Shown: positions 15,177 through 23,325 of the stretch, one piece after another
Layout of the letters: each line of letters begins with the position of its first letter
How positions within the stretch are numbered: the first letter of the stretch is position 1
DNA from: Serratia marcescens
GTDB taxonomy: Bacteria > Pseudomonadota > Gammaproteobacteria > Enterobacterales > Enterobacteriaceae
Direction of reading: 5' to 3'
NCBI RefSeq assembly: GCF_001902635.1
Contig: NZ_MJAO01000033.1
Coordinates: 1 to 39,135, forward strand
Length of the DNA stretch: 39,135 nucleotides
Program-made: the position numbers and the translations under genes
Notes under the pieces: generated by a model
The model's input: the letters and a program-made list of their open reading frames with translations, nothing else
Told to the model about the DNA's origin: nothing
Database searches by the model: none

Positions 15177-16745
15177 TCACGCCCCTTCAGCCTTCTTTTT
15201 TTTGAGGGTGTTGGGATAGATTTCAGCAATACGCAAGGTATACACCATGGTCGCATTCGGCGGGACGTTGGGCGGATAGCCTTTCTCACCGTAGGCCAAC
15301 TTCGGCGGCACCACCAGGGTTAACGTTCCGTGATTTTTAAGCTGGCGCAAGGCGTCGGCAAAGAGTGGCGGGAACTGCGACAGGGGCTGTGACAAGACGG
15401 CTCCGCTGGCGTCCATATCCTGGATAATTGTGCCGTCGCTCAGGGTTTCTTTCACCACCACATCCAACGTAGCATCTGGGGGGATAGCCCCATCGCCGGC
15501 ATACTCAATGCGGTACCAGGCCCCCGTATCCGTACGTTTGGCCCGGGTATCTTTTTTAAAGGTGGCCAGGAAGCGTTCGCCTTTGCGGGTTTGTTCAGCG
15601 ATGATGTTTTCTCTGGCGCGGGTAACCTGCGTTTCGGAGGCGGCCAACGCCTGATTAAGCTGCGTGTCGTCAAGTTGCCGCTGACCGGCGAAGGTGTCGA
15701 TAATGCCAGCCAGCAGGATTTGCTTATCGGTCTTTACGCCCCATTTTTTGCGTTCCGCCTGCATCTGCAGGATTTCCTCACCTAAGGAGACACCTGCAGC
15801 GTAATCTTGCTGGCTCGAAGGTTTTTCCAATACGCTTTTGTCCATTTGCGTTGGGTTTTTGGCCCGTAAGGTTGTCAACTCAGTACGCAGGGCAGCGATG
15901 GCTGCAACATTATTGCCCAATTCCGCCTGCAAACTGGCCCGCTGTTGCTCCGACATTTCCTGTTGTTGGCGCTGTTTTTCGCTTTGTGTCGTGGTGCTAA
16001 TCAGCTGCTTTTTTATATTTTCACTGCTGACAATTAGCGTTTGGTAATTTTTCTGCACGCCAGCCAGACGATCTTGTAGTATTGCGTTATCTTTTTCCTC
16101 TGCCCGTAATGCGTCCGTTAACTGGTTAATCTTTTCCCCATCTTCTTTACTGCTCTGTTTTTTATTCGTCATAAGTTCTGTTTTTAAGGTGAGCAGTTGA
16201 GCTTGTAGCTCATTATTCTGCTTTTCCAACCGCTTTTTGGATTGTTGCGCCTGCTTTAGAGTAGCCAAGACATGTTGTTCTTTTGGCGTAATTGCCAGTG
16301 CCTGGCGTAGGTTTTGCACCAGTTGGCTTAAATCTTTGATATCCGGCAAGGGCGCTGGTTTAGGTTGCTCTGTTTTCTCCGCTAATAATTTTTGCAGCAT
16401 GCCTACTTTTTGTTCTAATTGTGAGATGGTGGCGCTCTGGGACTGTAACTCAGCAGTTTTGGTTTGCCAACGCACGGTCTGCGGTGGCGTTTTTCTCTCT
16501 ATTCTGGGCGGTTTTTGCACGATTTTTGTTTTATCATTTTTTTGGGGCACTTCAGTGACAACAGGCAAGGGTGGGGGTAAATCTTGCTTATTATATCGCT
16601 CAGCGAACTGTAATAACGCCGGTATGCCAGTATTATCGTCAGCTAACGCCACTGGGATAAAAAATAGGTACCCTAACACGACTAGAGCTGGCAGGGGGCG
16701 GAGAAATGGCAGGGTAATATAGAGGCGCAGCCATTGGAAAGTCAT
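15177..16745 (-). CDS. FkpA-like FKBP-type peptidyl-prolyl isomerase with long coiled coil (periplasmic)
   Basis: 522 residues, about twice the length of E. coli FkpA. It has an N-terminal signal/anchor (hydrophobic at about residues 15-35, then ALADD), a proline-rich stretch, a long coiled coil rich in Gln/Lys/Glu (about 95-300), an FKBP N-terminal dimerisation domain (AAGVSLGEEI to about 410) and a C-terminal FKBP domain with LVVPPKLAYGEKGYPPNVPPN. Known role of the family: periplasmic prolyl isomerase and chaperone. It starts 5 bases after the stop of a small lipoprotein gene with AAAGG in front, so the two form an operon. Beside a fimbrial locus it may help fold or space fimbrial subunits, which is inference. 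Confidence 0.85.
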   Translation of the reverse strand: MTFQWLRLYITLPFLRPLPALVVLGYLFFIPVALADDNTGIPALLQFAERYNKQDLPPPLPVVTEVPQKNDKTKIVQKPPRIERKTPPQTVRWQTKTAELQSQSATISQLEQKVGMLQKLLAEKTEQPKPAPLPDIKDLSQLVQNLRQALAITPKEQHVLATLKQAQQSKKRLEKQNNELQAQLLTLKTELMTNKKQSSKEDGEKINQLTDALRAEEKDNAILQDRLAGVQKNYQTLIVSSENIKKQLISTTTQSEKQRQQQEMSEQQRASLQAELGNNVAAIAALRTELTTLRAKNPTQMDKSVLEKPSSQQDYAAGVSLGEEILQMQAERKKWGVKTDKQILLAGIIDTFAGQRQLDDTQLNQALAASETQVTRARENIIAEQTRKGERFLATFKKDTRAKRTDTGAWYRIEYAGDGAIPPDATLDVVVKETLSDGTIIQDMDASGAVLSQPLSQFPPLFADALRQLKNHGTLTLVVPPKLAYGEKGYPPNVPPNATMVYTLRIAEIYPNTLKKKKAEGA

Positions 16746-16750
16746 TCATA

Positions 16751-17116
16751 TTACCTTTCTTGTTGGGCTAAATGGAGCAATACCGCTTGATTAATTTCTG
16801 CGCATAACAAGCTAATTTTATAGTTGTATAAAGCATCTACGGTACTCTGTGTCTCACCGTTAACCTTGTTACGCAAACTGGCATATTGTGCGGCATTGCC
16901 CATCAGGCGATCAAAAGCTTGTTTAGTTACCGTGTAATCCTTGCTTTTAATGGAACTTAATACTGTGAGTTCTTGTTGACATTGCTGCACACGTTTAATT
17001 TCCTGTTCAGCCTTGGTGGGGAGGTTATTTTCAACGGTATTCACCGGCGAGCGACAGGCGCTTAATAGCAGCACTATGGCGAGAAATGGTAATTTAACGG
17101 TATTCGACTTATTCAT
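16751..17116 (-). CDS. Small periplasmic lipoprotein, unknown family
   Basis: 121 residues. It has a lipoprotein signal with lipobox LLSAC near residue 21 and a mature part that is mostly helical, with two further cysteines (QQCQQ and LLCAEI) that could pair. The ATG has GAGGAGT 6-7 bases upstream. It is co-directional with and directly upstream of the FkpA-like isomerase, and downstream of the LuxR-type regulator (about 80 bases away). This three-gene group sits at the distal end of the fimbrial operon. No known family is recognised; its companion suggests a periplasmic folding or anchoring task. Confidence 0.75.
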   Translation of the reverse strand: MNKSNTVKLPFLAIVLLLSACRSPVNTVENNLPTKAEQEIKRVQQCQQELTVLSSIKSKDYTVTKQAFDRLMGNAAQYASLRNKVNGETQSTVDALYNYKISLLCAEINQAVLLHLAQQER

Positions 17117-17198
17117 CTTATAACTCCTCGTTAGCTATGTTTTACTCTTTACTTTGTGTTGACTATGAATGGGGTGGTATTACTGCCTCGTGTGATAA

Positions 17199-17822
17199 TC
17201 AGAAGTGATAAATATTAGTCCTGCTGAGTCCTCCCCCCAGTAACCAGTAATTGAGTTCGGTATTTTGGGTGATGTTTAACTTACGCATGGCCGCTCTCTT
17301 ATGAGCACTTACCGTTTTTTCGCTCACATTAAGATGTAACCCAATGGCTTGGTTATTCATTCCTAATCTCAAATATCTCATTATTTCATATTCACGGGGG
17401 GTTAATAATGTTCTGTGACTTCCTTTTTTTATGTTGGTGTTGTTTGTCGAGTAGATGGATTCTTTTCTGGATAACGATGATTCAAGTGCGTCAACTACAT
17501 TTTCAATGCTTTGTTTTCGATTTATGAATTCAACTCCTTTTTTTACAATTTTATTGTAATGGGTTTTATTATAATTATACTCTTCAATTAAAAAGATAGA
17601 TTGTTTTACCATGCTTGAGCAGCTCTGCAAGTAACCTAATTTAACTCCCAGTGCTTTTTCTATAAATATAATGTCCGAAGTGTTTTTATGCGCTATGGTT
17701 CCTGTAAAGGTTACATTGATTTTTTTACGGTTAAAGTACTGGCTTACGCCTAAGCGCAGACCCTCTGAAAAATAACGATTCTTATCTATGAGCAAGATGG
17801 TGACGGACATTTTAATTTCCAT
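17199..17822 (-). CDS. LuxR/FixJ-type transcriptional regulator
   Basis: 207 residues. The C-terminal ~60 residues are a LuxR helix-turn-helix: LLTPREYEIMRYL, GMNNQAIGLHLNVSEKTVSAHKRAAMRKL. The N-terminal ~130 residues start VTILLIDKNRYFSEGL, which looks like a degenerate receiver, without a clear phospho-acceptor pocket. Regulators of this kind are common next to enterobacterial fimbrial clusters (FimZ- or RcsB-like). Two starts are possible, at 17822 and at the second ATG 17810; the latter has GGAA at good distance and may be the true one. It probably controls the fimbrial genes and/or the lipoprotein-isomerase pair downstream. Confidence 0.82.
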   Translation of the reverse strand: MEIKMSVTILLIDKNRYFSEGLRLGVSQYFNRKKINVTFTGTIAHKNTSDIIFIEKALGVKLGYLQSCSSMVKQSIFLIEEYNYNKTHYNKIVKKGVEFINRKQSIENVVDALESSLSRKESIYSTNNTNIKKGSHRTLLTPREYEIMRYLRLGMNNQAIGLHLNVSEKTVSAHKRAAMRKLNITQNTELNYWLLGGGLSRTNIYHF

Positions 17823-18028
17823 GGATCTATTTTTAAACGGTGCGGTTTTTTATAAGATCAATTCAGGTAAAAATGCTATTCGTGACGTAACGAAATCAGC
17901 AGTGCTGGGTTAATTTATTTATTACCTTGTGGTTGTAGTGTGTTATAACCCCAATGAGGATGTTAGCTAATTCGGTAATGATTCTATGCATTGATAAATG
18001 AGTGTCGATTGATTTATTCAGGGTAATG

Positions 18029-18535
18029 CTACCCATTCGGAATAACACAAATCAAGTAAGGCATGGATAGTGAATTGATTAATAGTGTATTTTTATTTAT
18101 TCTTTTAATTCCAATGTAAAAATCAGCCCCTTTAGCTTCGGGGCTAATGCTCACATTCCACAGCTCTTCAGGAGTATTATCACTAGGATGAGGGATGACG
18201 TCAGATATAGTGATCATCTTCATGCCGTGGATGATTTTTGATGCAATTGAAAATTCAACCCTTCGATTTAGACTATATGTTTTACTATTGAAATTGACCG
18301 TCCCGTTCATAGAGAAAAACCCCTTTTTCCAGTCGGTTATGAACAACGTGACTGCAGCGTGAGTATATATTAAATTTCCTTCCTTATTGGGCGAGGGGGA
18401 TTTTTTCTCAAGTTGAGTTACACAGCTAAAAGGCCCGATCGTATTACTCTTTAATTCTTTAATAACTATAATGAGAGAGAAGGTAATGATAATAGATAAA
18501 ATAAAAATAATTTTAATGTAATCATTTTCTTTCAC
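18029..18535 (-). CDS. FidL-like membrane protein (intact copy)
   Basis: 168 residues. One membrane segment lies at about residues 8-26, followed by a periplasmic domain with CVTQLEK, TLFITDWKKGFFSMNG and a C-terminal INKNTLLINSLSMPYLIC. It is a clear paralogue of the broken gene at 29825: TLILTD, GFF, then KINQNTILIDSLSIPIFIC. FidL-like proteins pair with MarT/ToxR-like membrane-bound regulators in enterobacteria (fidL-marT of Salmonella SPI-3). This copy has no regulator beside it; its nearest neighbours are the LuxR gene and the distal end of the fimbrial operon. It may have taken over the role of the damaged copy. Confidence 0.65.
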   Translation of the reverse strand: MKENDYIKIIFILSIIITFSLIIVIKELKSNTIGPFSCVTQLEKKSPSPNKEGNLIYTHAAVTLFITDWKKGFFSMNGTVNFNSKTYSLNRRVEFSIASKIIHGMKMITISDVIPHPSDNTPEELWNVSISPEAKGADFYIGIKRINKNTLLINSLSMPYLICVIPNG

Positions 18536-18666
18536 CCACTCCTCCTAGAGTACGTATGAATTAATAAGGTAAGTGGCTCCGATTTTTATCATGGTAATCA
18601 TTGTTAAAATAGTGGTGAGATAAAATTAGCATTCATATCAGGCCATAGAGTTATCTGGCAGGTGGT

Positions 18667-18694
18667 CAAAATTGAGCGACTGAGTTGAGTCGCT
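18667..18694 (-). terminator. Terminator at the end of the fimbrial operon
   Basis: A 7-bp stem AGCGACT/AGTCGCT with a 6-base loop, followed on the minus strand by CAATTTTG. The stem overlaps the stop codon of the last fimbrial gene. The T run is short, so the terminator is moderate. Confidence 0.55.
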
Positions 18695-19492
18695 ATGGGT
18701 AACTGATATTGACTATGGCACTTCCCGCCCAACTGCCGGGGACTGCAGTACCAATCCCCAGGAGTTTGCCACTAACGGTGATGCGTTGACTGCCTGTTAT
18801 CCGGTACTTGCCTGATTTTCCGTAGCCTTGCCCCCAGTCCAATTGTGCTTTCAGAGATCCCGAGCCACCGAGGGGGATCAGTTCGTCCGTATTCGTTTGG
18901 ATAATGACATCGTAAGGCTGGTTACCGTCGCAATTCACCGACATAGAAGTGTTTGCTATTCGTTCTCTAGATCCAGTGGTGACAGTGCCAAAATCAAGTG
19001 TGAGCATGGGTTCAGTAATTCGGCAATCCCTTGCTTGCACGATCCCGCGCGCGCAGTTAGACACAATGCTATCATCGATTATCGAAGAACCAGCGTATGC
19101 GGCGGCCACAACTACGCAGGCGTCCGTGCCATAAAAAGTTGGAAGAAAGTCACTCCCTGTACGGGATTTATTTGTCACGTCGTTCCACCAACTTCCAAGG
19201 TTGGCATAATAGTAAATAGGAAATTTTGACGTCCAACTATCTGAGTCTGCAGTAGTATACGGCGCAATTCCGCCTGGTAGCCAGGACTCGGATATCGTAA
19301 AGAATTTCAGGTCGCACTGCACCCGTTGATAACATGGGTTCCTGTCGTGCGCCGCTGGAGCACCAACGACGGTAGCCGTGAATGAGTAACCCGGAGTTGA
19401 TGGTACTGAAATCACTGAGGTCGTCATTTGCGCGAACGCAAGGGGAGTAATAAGAAAGGCAATAATGCCCCAAATGGTTTTTTTATTTTCAT
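18693..19492 (-). pseudogene. Distal fimbrial adhesin-like protein, signal peptide frameshifted in an A run
   Basis: The coding frame from 19427 leftward gives 244 residues without an export signal, but the same frame continues upstream as TIWGIIAFLITPLAFAQM, the rest of a signal peptide. The only fitting start, ATG at 19492, lies in another frame and reads MKIKK before running off. Adding one A to the 7-A run near 19477 joins both parts into a 266-residue secreted protein. Its N-terminal half has paired cysteines and aromatic-rich stretches, and its C-terminal half is a pilin domain (LDFGTVTTG to NISYP), so it looks like a two-domain tip adhesin. As written it would not be exported. It follows the previous gene by 23 bases in the operon. 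Confidence 0.7.
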
Positions 19493-19515
19493 TGGGTTTA
19501 AAAGTCTATACGATA

Positions 19516-20529
19516 TTAATCTATCAAATAAGTTAAAACAGCACTTCCTATAAATTCACCTCCTGTTATATTGCTATTGTCAAGGTGAAACGTTGATGTG
19601 ATAGAAATGTCCAAGTCTCCATTTTTGTCTGCGCTAATTTTCTCATCATACTTACTTCCATTAAAATTTAGCTCACAAGTTCCCGGGCCACACTTCGTAA
19701 AGTTTTTTGTTTTACCGGGCACTGGAAATCCGCCTGACAACTTAATACTAACTGAAGTGTTAGGGTTGCATTTAAATTTAACATTATAAGGTTGAGTCTT
19801 ATTACCGTCAGCTTCTAAGGTCGTCATCGTACCATGTGATAAGTTAATCGATTTATTTTGACTATTAACAACATTGCAAACTGATATTGCATTTATATTT
19901 ATATAAAATCGGCCCTTGGCAGCCGAGGTGCCGAGAATTTTATTAGGTATGTCCTCCGCGTTTGCTGCGTACTCTGTAAATTTATTTTCCTCAAATGCAT
20001 AGTAATAATCAACAGGGATGGAGTATCTGCCTGGTTGAAGACTTTGCTTGGGTAACTGTATTTTAATGCTTGCATTTTGCCAAATTAATATAGGTGAAAG
20101 TGATGTGCCTACACTCCAGCAGCGAAACAACTCCTCGCCAGTGATTCTTGTTTGATAAACTTTTGCTGAAAAAAAATCATCTATATATTGATTGGGGCTT
20201 CTCCATCCATTGGTCTCCAAAATGCTCATTTTAACATTTACACCATTATAAGTAACGTTCTTAGGTACTATTAACCATGCCGTTTTCTCTTGTATGCCGA
20301 TACGATTATCATCTATCCCTGCACATTGGCTGCGAATAACACTGGCGGGGTTGGCTCCACTTAACCCCCCCGTAATCCTGCCAGTAACCTCCACGAATGA
20401 GTCATTAACATTAATATCAGGGATTGTTATTTTTGCTTGGGTGTTTGGTATGAATAGAAAACTTCTGTAATCATTGGCGAAACAATGATTTGAAAATAAA
20501 ATAAAAGCAGCAATTGAATAAGACTTCAT
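19516..20529 (-). CDS. Two-domain fimbrial subunit (adhesin-like)
   Basis: 337 residues. A signal peptide ends near FANDY. The N-terminal ~200 residues are a large domain with few cysteines (SQCAGI, FRCWSV). The C-terminal part is pilin-like: CNVVNSQNKSINLSHG, PYNVKFKCN, and the end FIGSAVLTYLID, which matches the donor/closing strand of chaperone-usher subunits. Length and position at the distal end suggest a tip protein, comparable to the adhesin-type genes at the end of pap- or mrp-like operons, though no specific family is recognised. It lies 14 bases after the preceding minor pilin gene. Two large distal subunits in one operon is unusual. Confidence 0.75.
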   Translation of the reverse strand: MKSYSIAAFILFSNHCFANDYRSFLFIPNTQAKITIPDINVNDSFVEVTGRITGGLSGANPASVIRSQCAGIDDNRIGIQEKTAWLIVPKNVTYNGVNVKMSILETNGWRSPNQYIDDFFSAKVYQTRITGEELFRCWSVGTSLSPILIWQNASIKIQLPKQSLQPGRYSIPVDYYYAFEENKFTEYAANAEDIPNKILGTSAAKGRFYININAISVCNVVNSQNKSINLSHGTMTTLEADGNKTQPYNVKFKCNPNTSVSIKLSGGFPVPGKTKNFTKCGPGTCELNFNGSKYDEKISADKNGDLDISITSTFHLDNSNITGGEFIGSAVLTYLID

Positions 20530-20543
20530 AATAAAAACCTTTG

Positions 20544-21062
20544 TTATTGATAATCAATCATCAGTGTTGCTGTTCCATTGAATGCACCAGGAGACAACGT
20601 TTCTCCACTCAATGAAACAAGTGCGGCTTGAAGCAATGGAGCATCATTTTGGTATGGAAAATACACCCATTGGTTTAGGGGGAATGGAGATAATTCCTTG
20701 CTTAATAAGATGCCTAAATTAGCATTGCTTGTTTTCAGCAGTCTTGTGTCGAAACTGGATGGCTCTCCTGTTATCTTCATTCTTAAGTTATTACTTGGGC
20801 TCCCAAAGCATTTAAAGCTATATTTTACACTCTTAGAGTAAAAACCATCCTTAACACGTGTGGTTAGTAAATCGTTGCCAAAATTAACATCAATAACCTC
20901 ACCATTATTTACTACGCATGCTGGAATGGTAATCTGTCCTGAGATATTTATAGGTATATCATAAGCCAATGTTGTAAATGGAAATATTACCCACCATATC
21001 ACCAGCCAGCGCCATAAAAATGAAATTGTCATTTGCTCATTCTCATTGATTCCATAGTCCAT
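20544..21062 (-). CDS. Minor fimbrial subunit (PapF/MrpG-type)
   Basis: 172 residues from 21062, or 162 from the second ATG (MTISFLWRW), which begins a more typical signal peptide ending at TLAYD. The mature protein has the pilin pattern: GQITIPACVVNNGEVIDVNFGNDL, a second cysteine in SFKCFG, and the C-terminal FNGTATLMIDYQ. It closely resembles the subunit at 22825 (VNFGDDVMTTRVDG), so it is a paralogue within the operon. Such adaptors link adhesin to shaft. Codon use is more AT-rich than in the pilin genes upstream, and it is separated from them by a 700-base gap with pilin debris. Confidence 0.85.
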   Translation of the reverse strand: MDYGINENEQMTISFLWRWLVIWWVIFPFTTLAYDIPINISGQITIPACVVNNGEVIDVNFGNDLLTTRVKDGFYSKSVKYSFKCFGSPSNNLRMKITGEPSSFDTRLLKTSNANLGILLSKELSPFPLNQWVYFPYQNDAPLLQAALVSLSGETLSPGAFNGTATLMIDYQ

Positions 21063-21356
21063 TACTTCACAAGTTCACATTCATAATTTAACTAAAGATC
21101 ACAATTTGTAATATGCCAAGTGTCATTTATCTGATTGGTCGCCTGCTATTTACTCACGGTAATGACCTCGTAAAGCTGACCTCTAGATGAAGACATAATT
21201 TTCGCGCTCTACTGCTTCCAGACGGATCTCAGAACGCCAAAAAACCAGCATCGGTGCTAATCGACAATATCGACAGATAAACTAGTTCCCTTTGTTACAT
21301 TTAATGAAAATGCCAGATGTTGGCATTGGGCGGCTTGCTATGCCACCGTATGGTTA
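21063..21356. other. Intergenic stretch within the fimbrial locus
   Basis: Just under 300 bases upstream of the minor pilin gene at 20544. No supported gene is seen; a promoter for the distal AT-rich fimbrial genes may lie here. Short reading frames in this part show no recognisable family. Confidence 0.4.
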
Positions 21357-21511
21357 TTAATATTCCAGGCTAAACGTCTCCTGCGTGCTGAACGGCTCGC
21401 ATTCGACCTTAGTGACCCCGAAACGGTTGCCAAAATCGACATCCACCTCGCCACCGTCGCCGGGCCACCGAGGGCCATCAGCAGAGAAATGCTGCCGTAT
21501 TGAGCCATTGC
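21357..21511 (-). pseudogene. Deleted minor pilin relic
   Basis: The minus strand reads GDGGEVDVDFGNRFGVTKVE and then directly CEPFSTQETFSLEY and a stop. The first part equals the N-terminal pilin strands of the subunit at 22328, the last part the C-terminal strand of the subunit at 21780. The ~110 residues between are gone, so this is an internal deletion or a chimera of two pilin genes. The region 21512-21779 to its right shows no recognisable gene. Confidence 0.6.
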
Positions 21512-21779
21512 CTTAACCCTCTTTCTAAAGAAAACGGCAGCTCAGCATTTGCTGACGGACCTACGCTAATATGACAGAGCCCCATTTTTCACCGTAAAAG
21601 GATTGATTCAATGTTGTTGCCATAATGGCGATCCTCATAGGGTTTAAACCATAGCTACCGCACGAAACGCGCCGGAACAGCCGTTCGATTTGTTGTAACC
21701 AGTGATAGCGGCGGTGCCACACATCGACATTAGGCGACGACTGCACTGCCAGCATCACCATTCATACATAGGTGAGGCC

Positions 21780-22331
21780 TTACTCGTATTCCAGACTAAA
21801 GGTGGCGGTGGCGCTGAAAGGCCCACGTGTAATCATCTTGCGGGCCAAAGCATCGGGCTCGCCCTGCACATAGGCATGTATCGTCAGGATATTGGTACCA
21901 CTCACCAGAGCCTGCGCCTTCCCGGCTTTATTTACCGGCAACGGTTGCCCTTCAGGGGTTTCCATCCCAATAGCGATGCCGTTAGCCTGGCTACCGCCGT
22001 CCAATGCCAACATCCCCGGCAGCGCGATGCTTTCGGTGCCATTGAAAGTGACCTTTACCGTTCGGCCCAGGCTTAGATCGCATTGCGTCAGGTTCAGTGC
22101 AAACGCCTGTCCAGGCGTTCGGGTATTCAGGTACAGGTATTTGTCGAGCACCGTATCAAAGTCCAACACCAGGGTTTCATCCCCCGGAGGGATTACACAG
22201 GGTTCAGCTACCAGTGCGCCGTGCAAACGCATATTGTCTGCGGCATATAATGACTGGCTCAGCAGCAGCACAGCGTACAACCCGCGAGTGATATAGGCTT
22301 TCCCTGCCCGCAAAGGGATTGGACGCATCAT
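21780..22331 (-). CDS. Minor fimbrial subunit (MrpF/PapE-like)
   Basis: 183 residues. A signal peptide ends near LYAADN. The pilin pattern is visible: GALVAEPCVIPPGD, a second Cys in LNLTQCDL, VTFNGTES and GPFSATATFSLEYE at the end. This is a fimbrial structural subunit delivered by the chaperone to the usher. The start overlaps the stop of the previous minor pilin by 4 bases, so translation is coupled. The preceding ~20 residues before the hydrophobic core (MMRPIPLRAGKAY) are longer than usual; a later start is possible but no better ATG exists before the signal core. Confidence 0.85.
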   Translation of the reverse strand: MMRPIPLRAGKAYITRGLYAVLLLSQSLYAADNMRLHGALVAEPCVIPPGDETLVLDFDTVLDKYLYLNTRTPGQAFALNLTQCDLSLGRTVKVTFNGTESIALPGMLALDGGSQANGIAIGMETPEGQPLPVNKAGKAQALVSGTNILTIHAYVQGEPDALARKMITRGPFSATATFSLEYE

Positions 22332-22828
22332 TGATACACCGCCAATAAAGTGGCCGTGGCCTCAAACGTCCCTTCGCTTAAGGCTGAACCTGGGCGTTTT
22401 ACTGGCACCGCCTCCAGCCGAGGCGGACTATTGAGGGTGATATCCACGGGTTTGTTCAGCTCAAAGGCCTTACCATCACGCAGTAAGCGTATCCCCAGGT
22501 CGGTCACATTCGTTTTCAGTGCTGCCGCATCGTAAGTCGTCGGCGTGCCGATCACCGTCAGTGTCATTTTCCAAGAGCTGGCCCCTGACTTGCAGGTGAT
22601 TTGATAATTCACCGGCTGCAAATAGTTGTTGCCATCCACTTTTGTTACCCCGACCCGGTTGCCAAAATCAACGTCGACTTCGCCACCGTCGTTAATGGTG
22701 CAAGGTGGTGGTTCAATCAGCGTGCCATAGAACTTCATGTTGTCAGCTGACTGCACCTTGCCCGCCAGTAACCCGCTGATCAGCAGGCCGAAAAATGCCG
22801 CCTGTCGCATTGTCTTGCCCCTTTTCAC
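22328..22828 (-). CDS. Minor fimbrial subunit (MrpE-like)
   Basis: 166 residues. Signal peptide to VQSADN, then YGTLIEPPPCTINDGGEVDVDFGNRVGV, a second Cys in YQITCKSG, and FEATATLLAVYQ at the C terminus. A typical ~15 kDa chaperone-usher pilin of the PapF/MrpE adaptor kind. Four-base overlaps on both sides tie it to its neighbours in one translation unit. The start at 22828 adds a few residues before a second ATG (MRQAAFF), which is the alternative start. Its N-terminal strand sequence recurs in the relic at 21357. Confidence 0.87.
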   Translation of the reverse strand: MKRGKTMRQAAFFGLLISGLLAGKVQSADNMKFYGTLIEPPPCTINDGGEVDVDFGNRVGVTKVDGNNYLQPVNYQITCKSGASSWKMTLTVIGTPTTYDAAALKTNVTDLGIRLLRDGKAFELNKPVDITLNSPPRLEAVPVKRPGSALSEGTFEATATLLAVYQ

Positions 22829-23313
22829 TGATACTCCACCCTCATGGTCGCCCCGGCGGAAAATGCGTCACCGCGCAGTGTCGCCCCTGCCTGTTTGACC
22901 AGTACTGCCTCCAGCGTCGGCTTGCTCGGGTAGGTAAAATTCAACCAGCTGTTCATCGGCACTCGCTTACCGTTGCTGATCAATGCCACGCCCAAATCGG
23001 CACGGTTGGTTTGCAGCACATCGCGGTCAAAGCTGGCGCTGTTACCGGAAATCTGCATTTTCATCGCGTTGTTCGGCATGTCTTTACATTCCACGCTGTA
23101 CGTCACCGGCATTTTTTTGTAGCTACCATCCACCCTGGTCGTCATAACGTCGTCGCCGAAGTTCACTTCAATTAACTGATTACCGTTAATCACGCAGGCC
23201 GGAGGGGCCACAACGGTGACTTTTACCGTCAGGGTCGTCACTGCCAGCAGCGGCGTGCTGATAGACAGCAGGCACAACATCCACAGTAAATATCGCCAGT
23301 TCATGCCACGCAT
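22825..23313 (-). CDS. Minor fimbrial subunit (adaptor type)
   Basis: 162 residues. Signal peptide ending near LLAVTT, then APPACVINGNQLIEVNFGDDVMTTRVDG, second Cys in SVECKDM, and AGATMRVEYQ at the end. It has the same plan and close wording as the subunits at 22328 and 20544, so these three arose by duplication. It overlaps the following pilin gene by 4 bases and lies 12 bases after the preceding one. Expected role: adaptor near the fimbrial tip. Confidence 0.87.
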   Translation of the reverse strand: MRGMNWRYLLWMLCLLSISTPLLAVTTLTVKVTVVAPPACVINGNQLIEVNFGDDVMTTRVDGSYKKMPVTYSVECKDMPNNAMKMQISGNSASFDRDVLQTNRADLGVALISNGKRVPMNSWLNFTYPSKPTLEAVLVKQAGATLRGDAFSAGATMRVEYQ

Positions 23314-23325
23314 GTGGTGCCTTCC

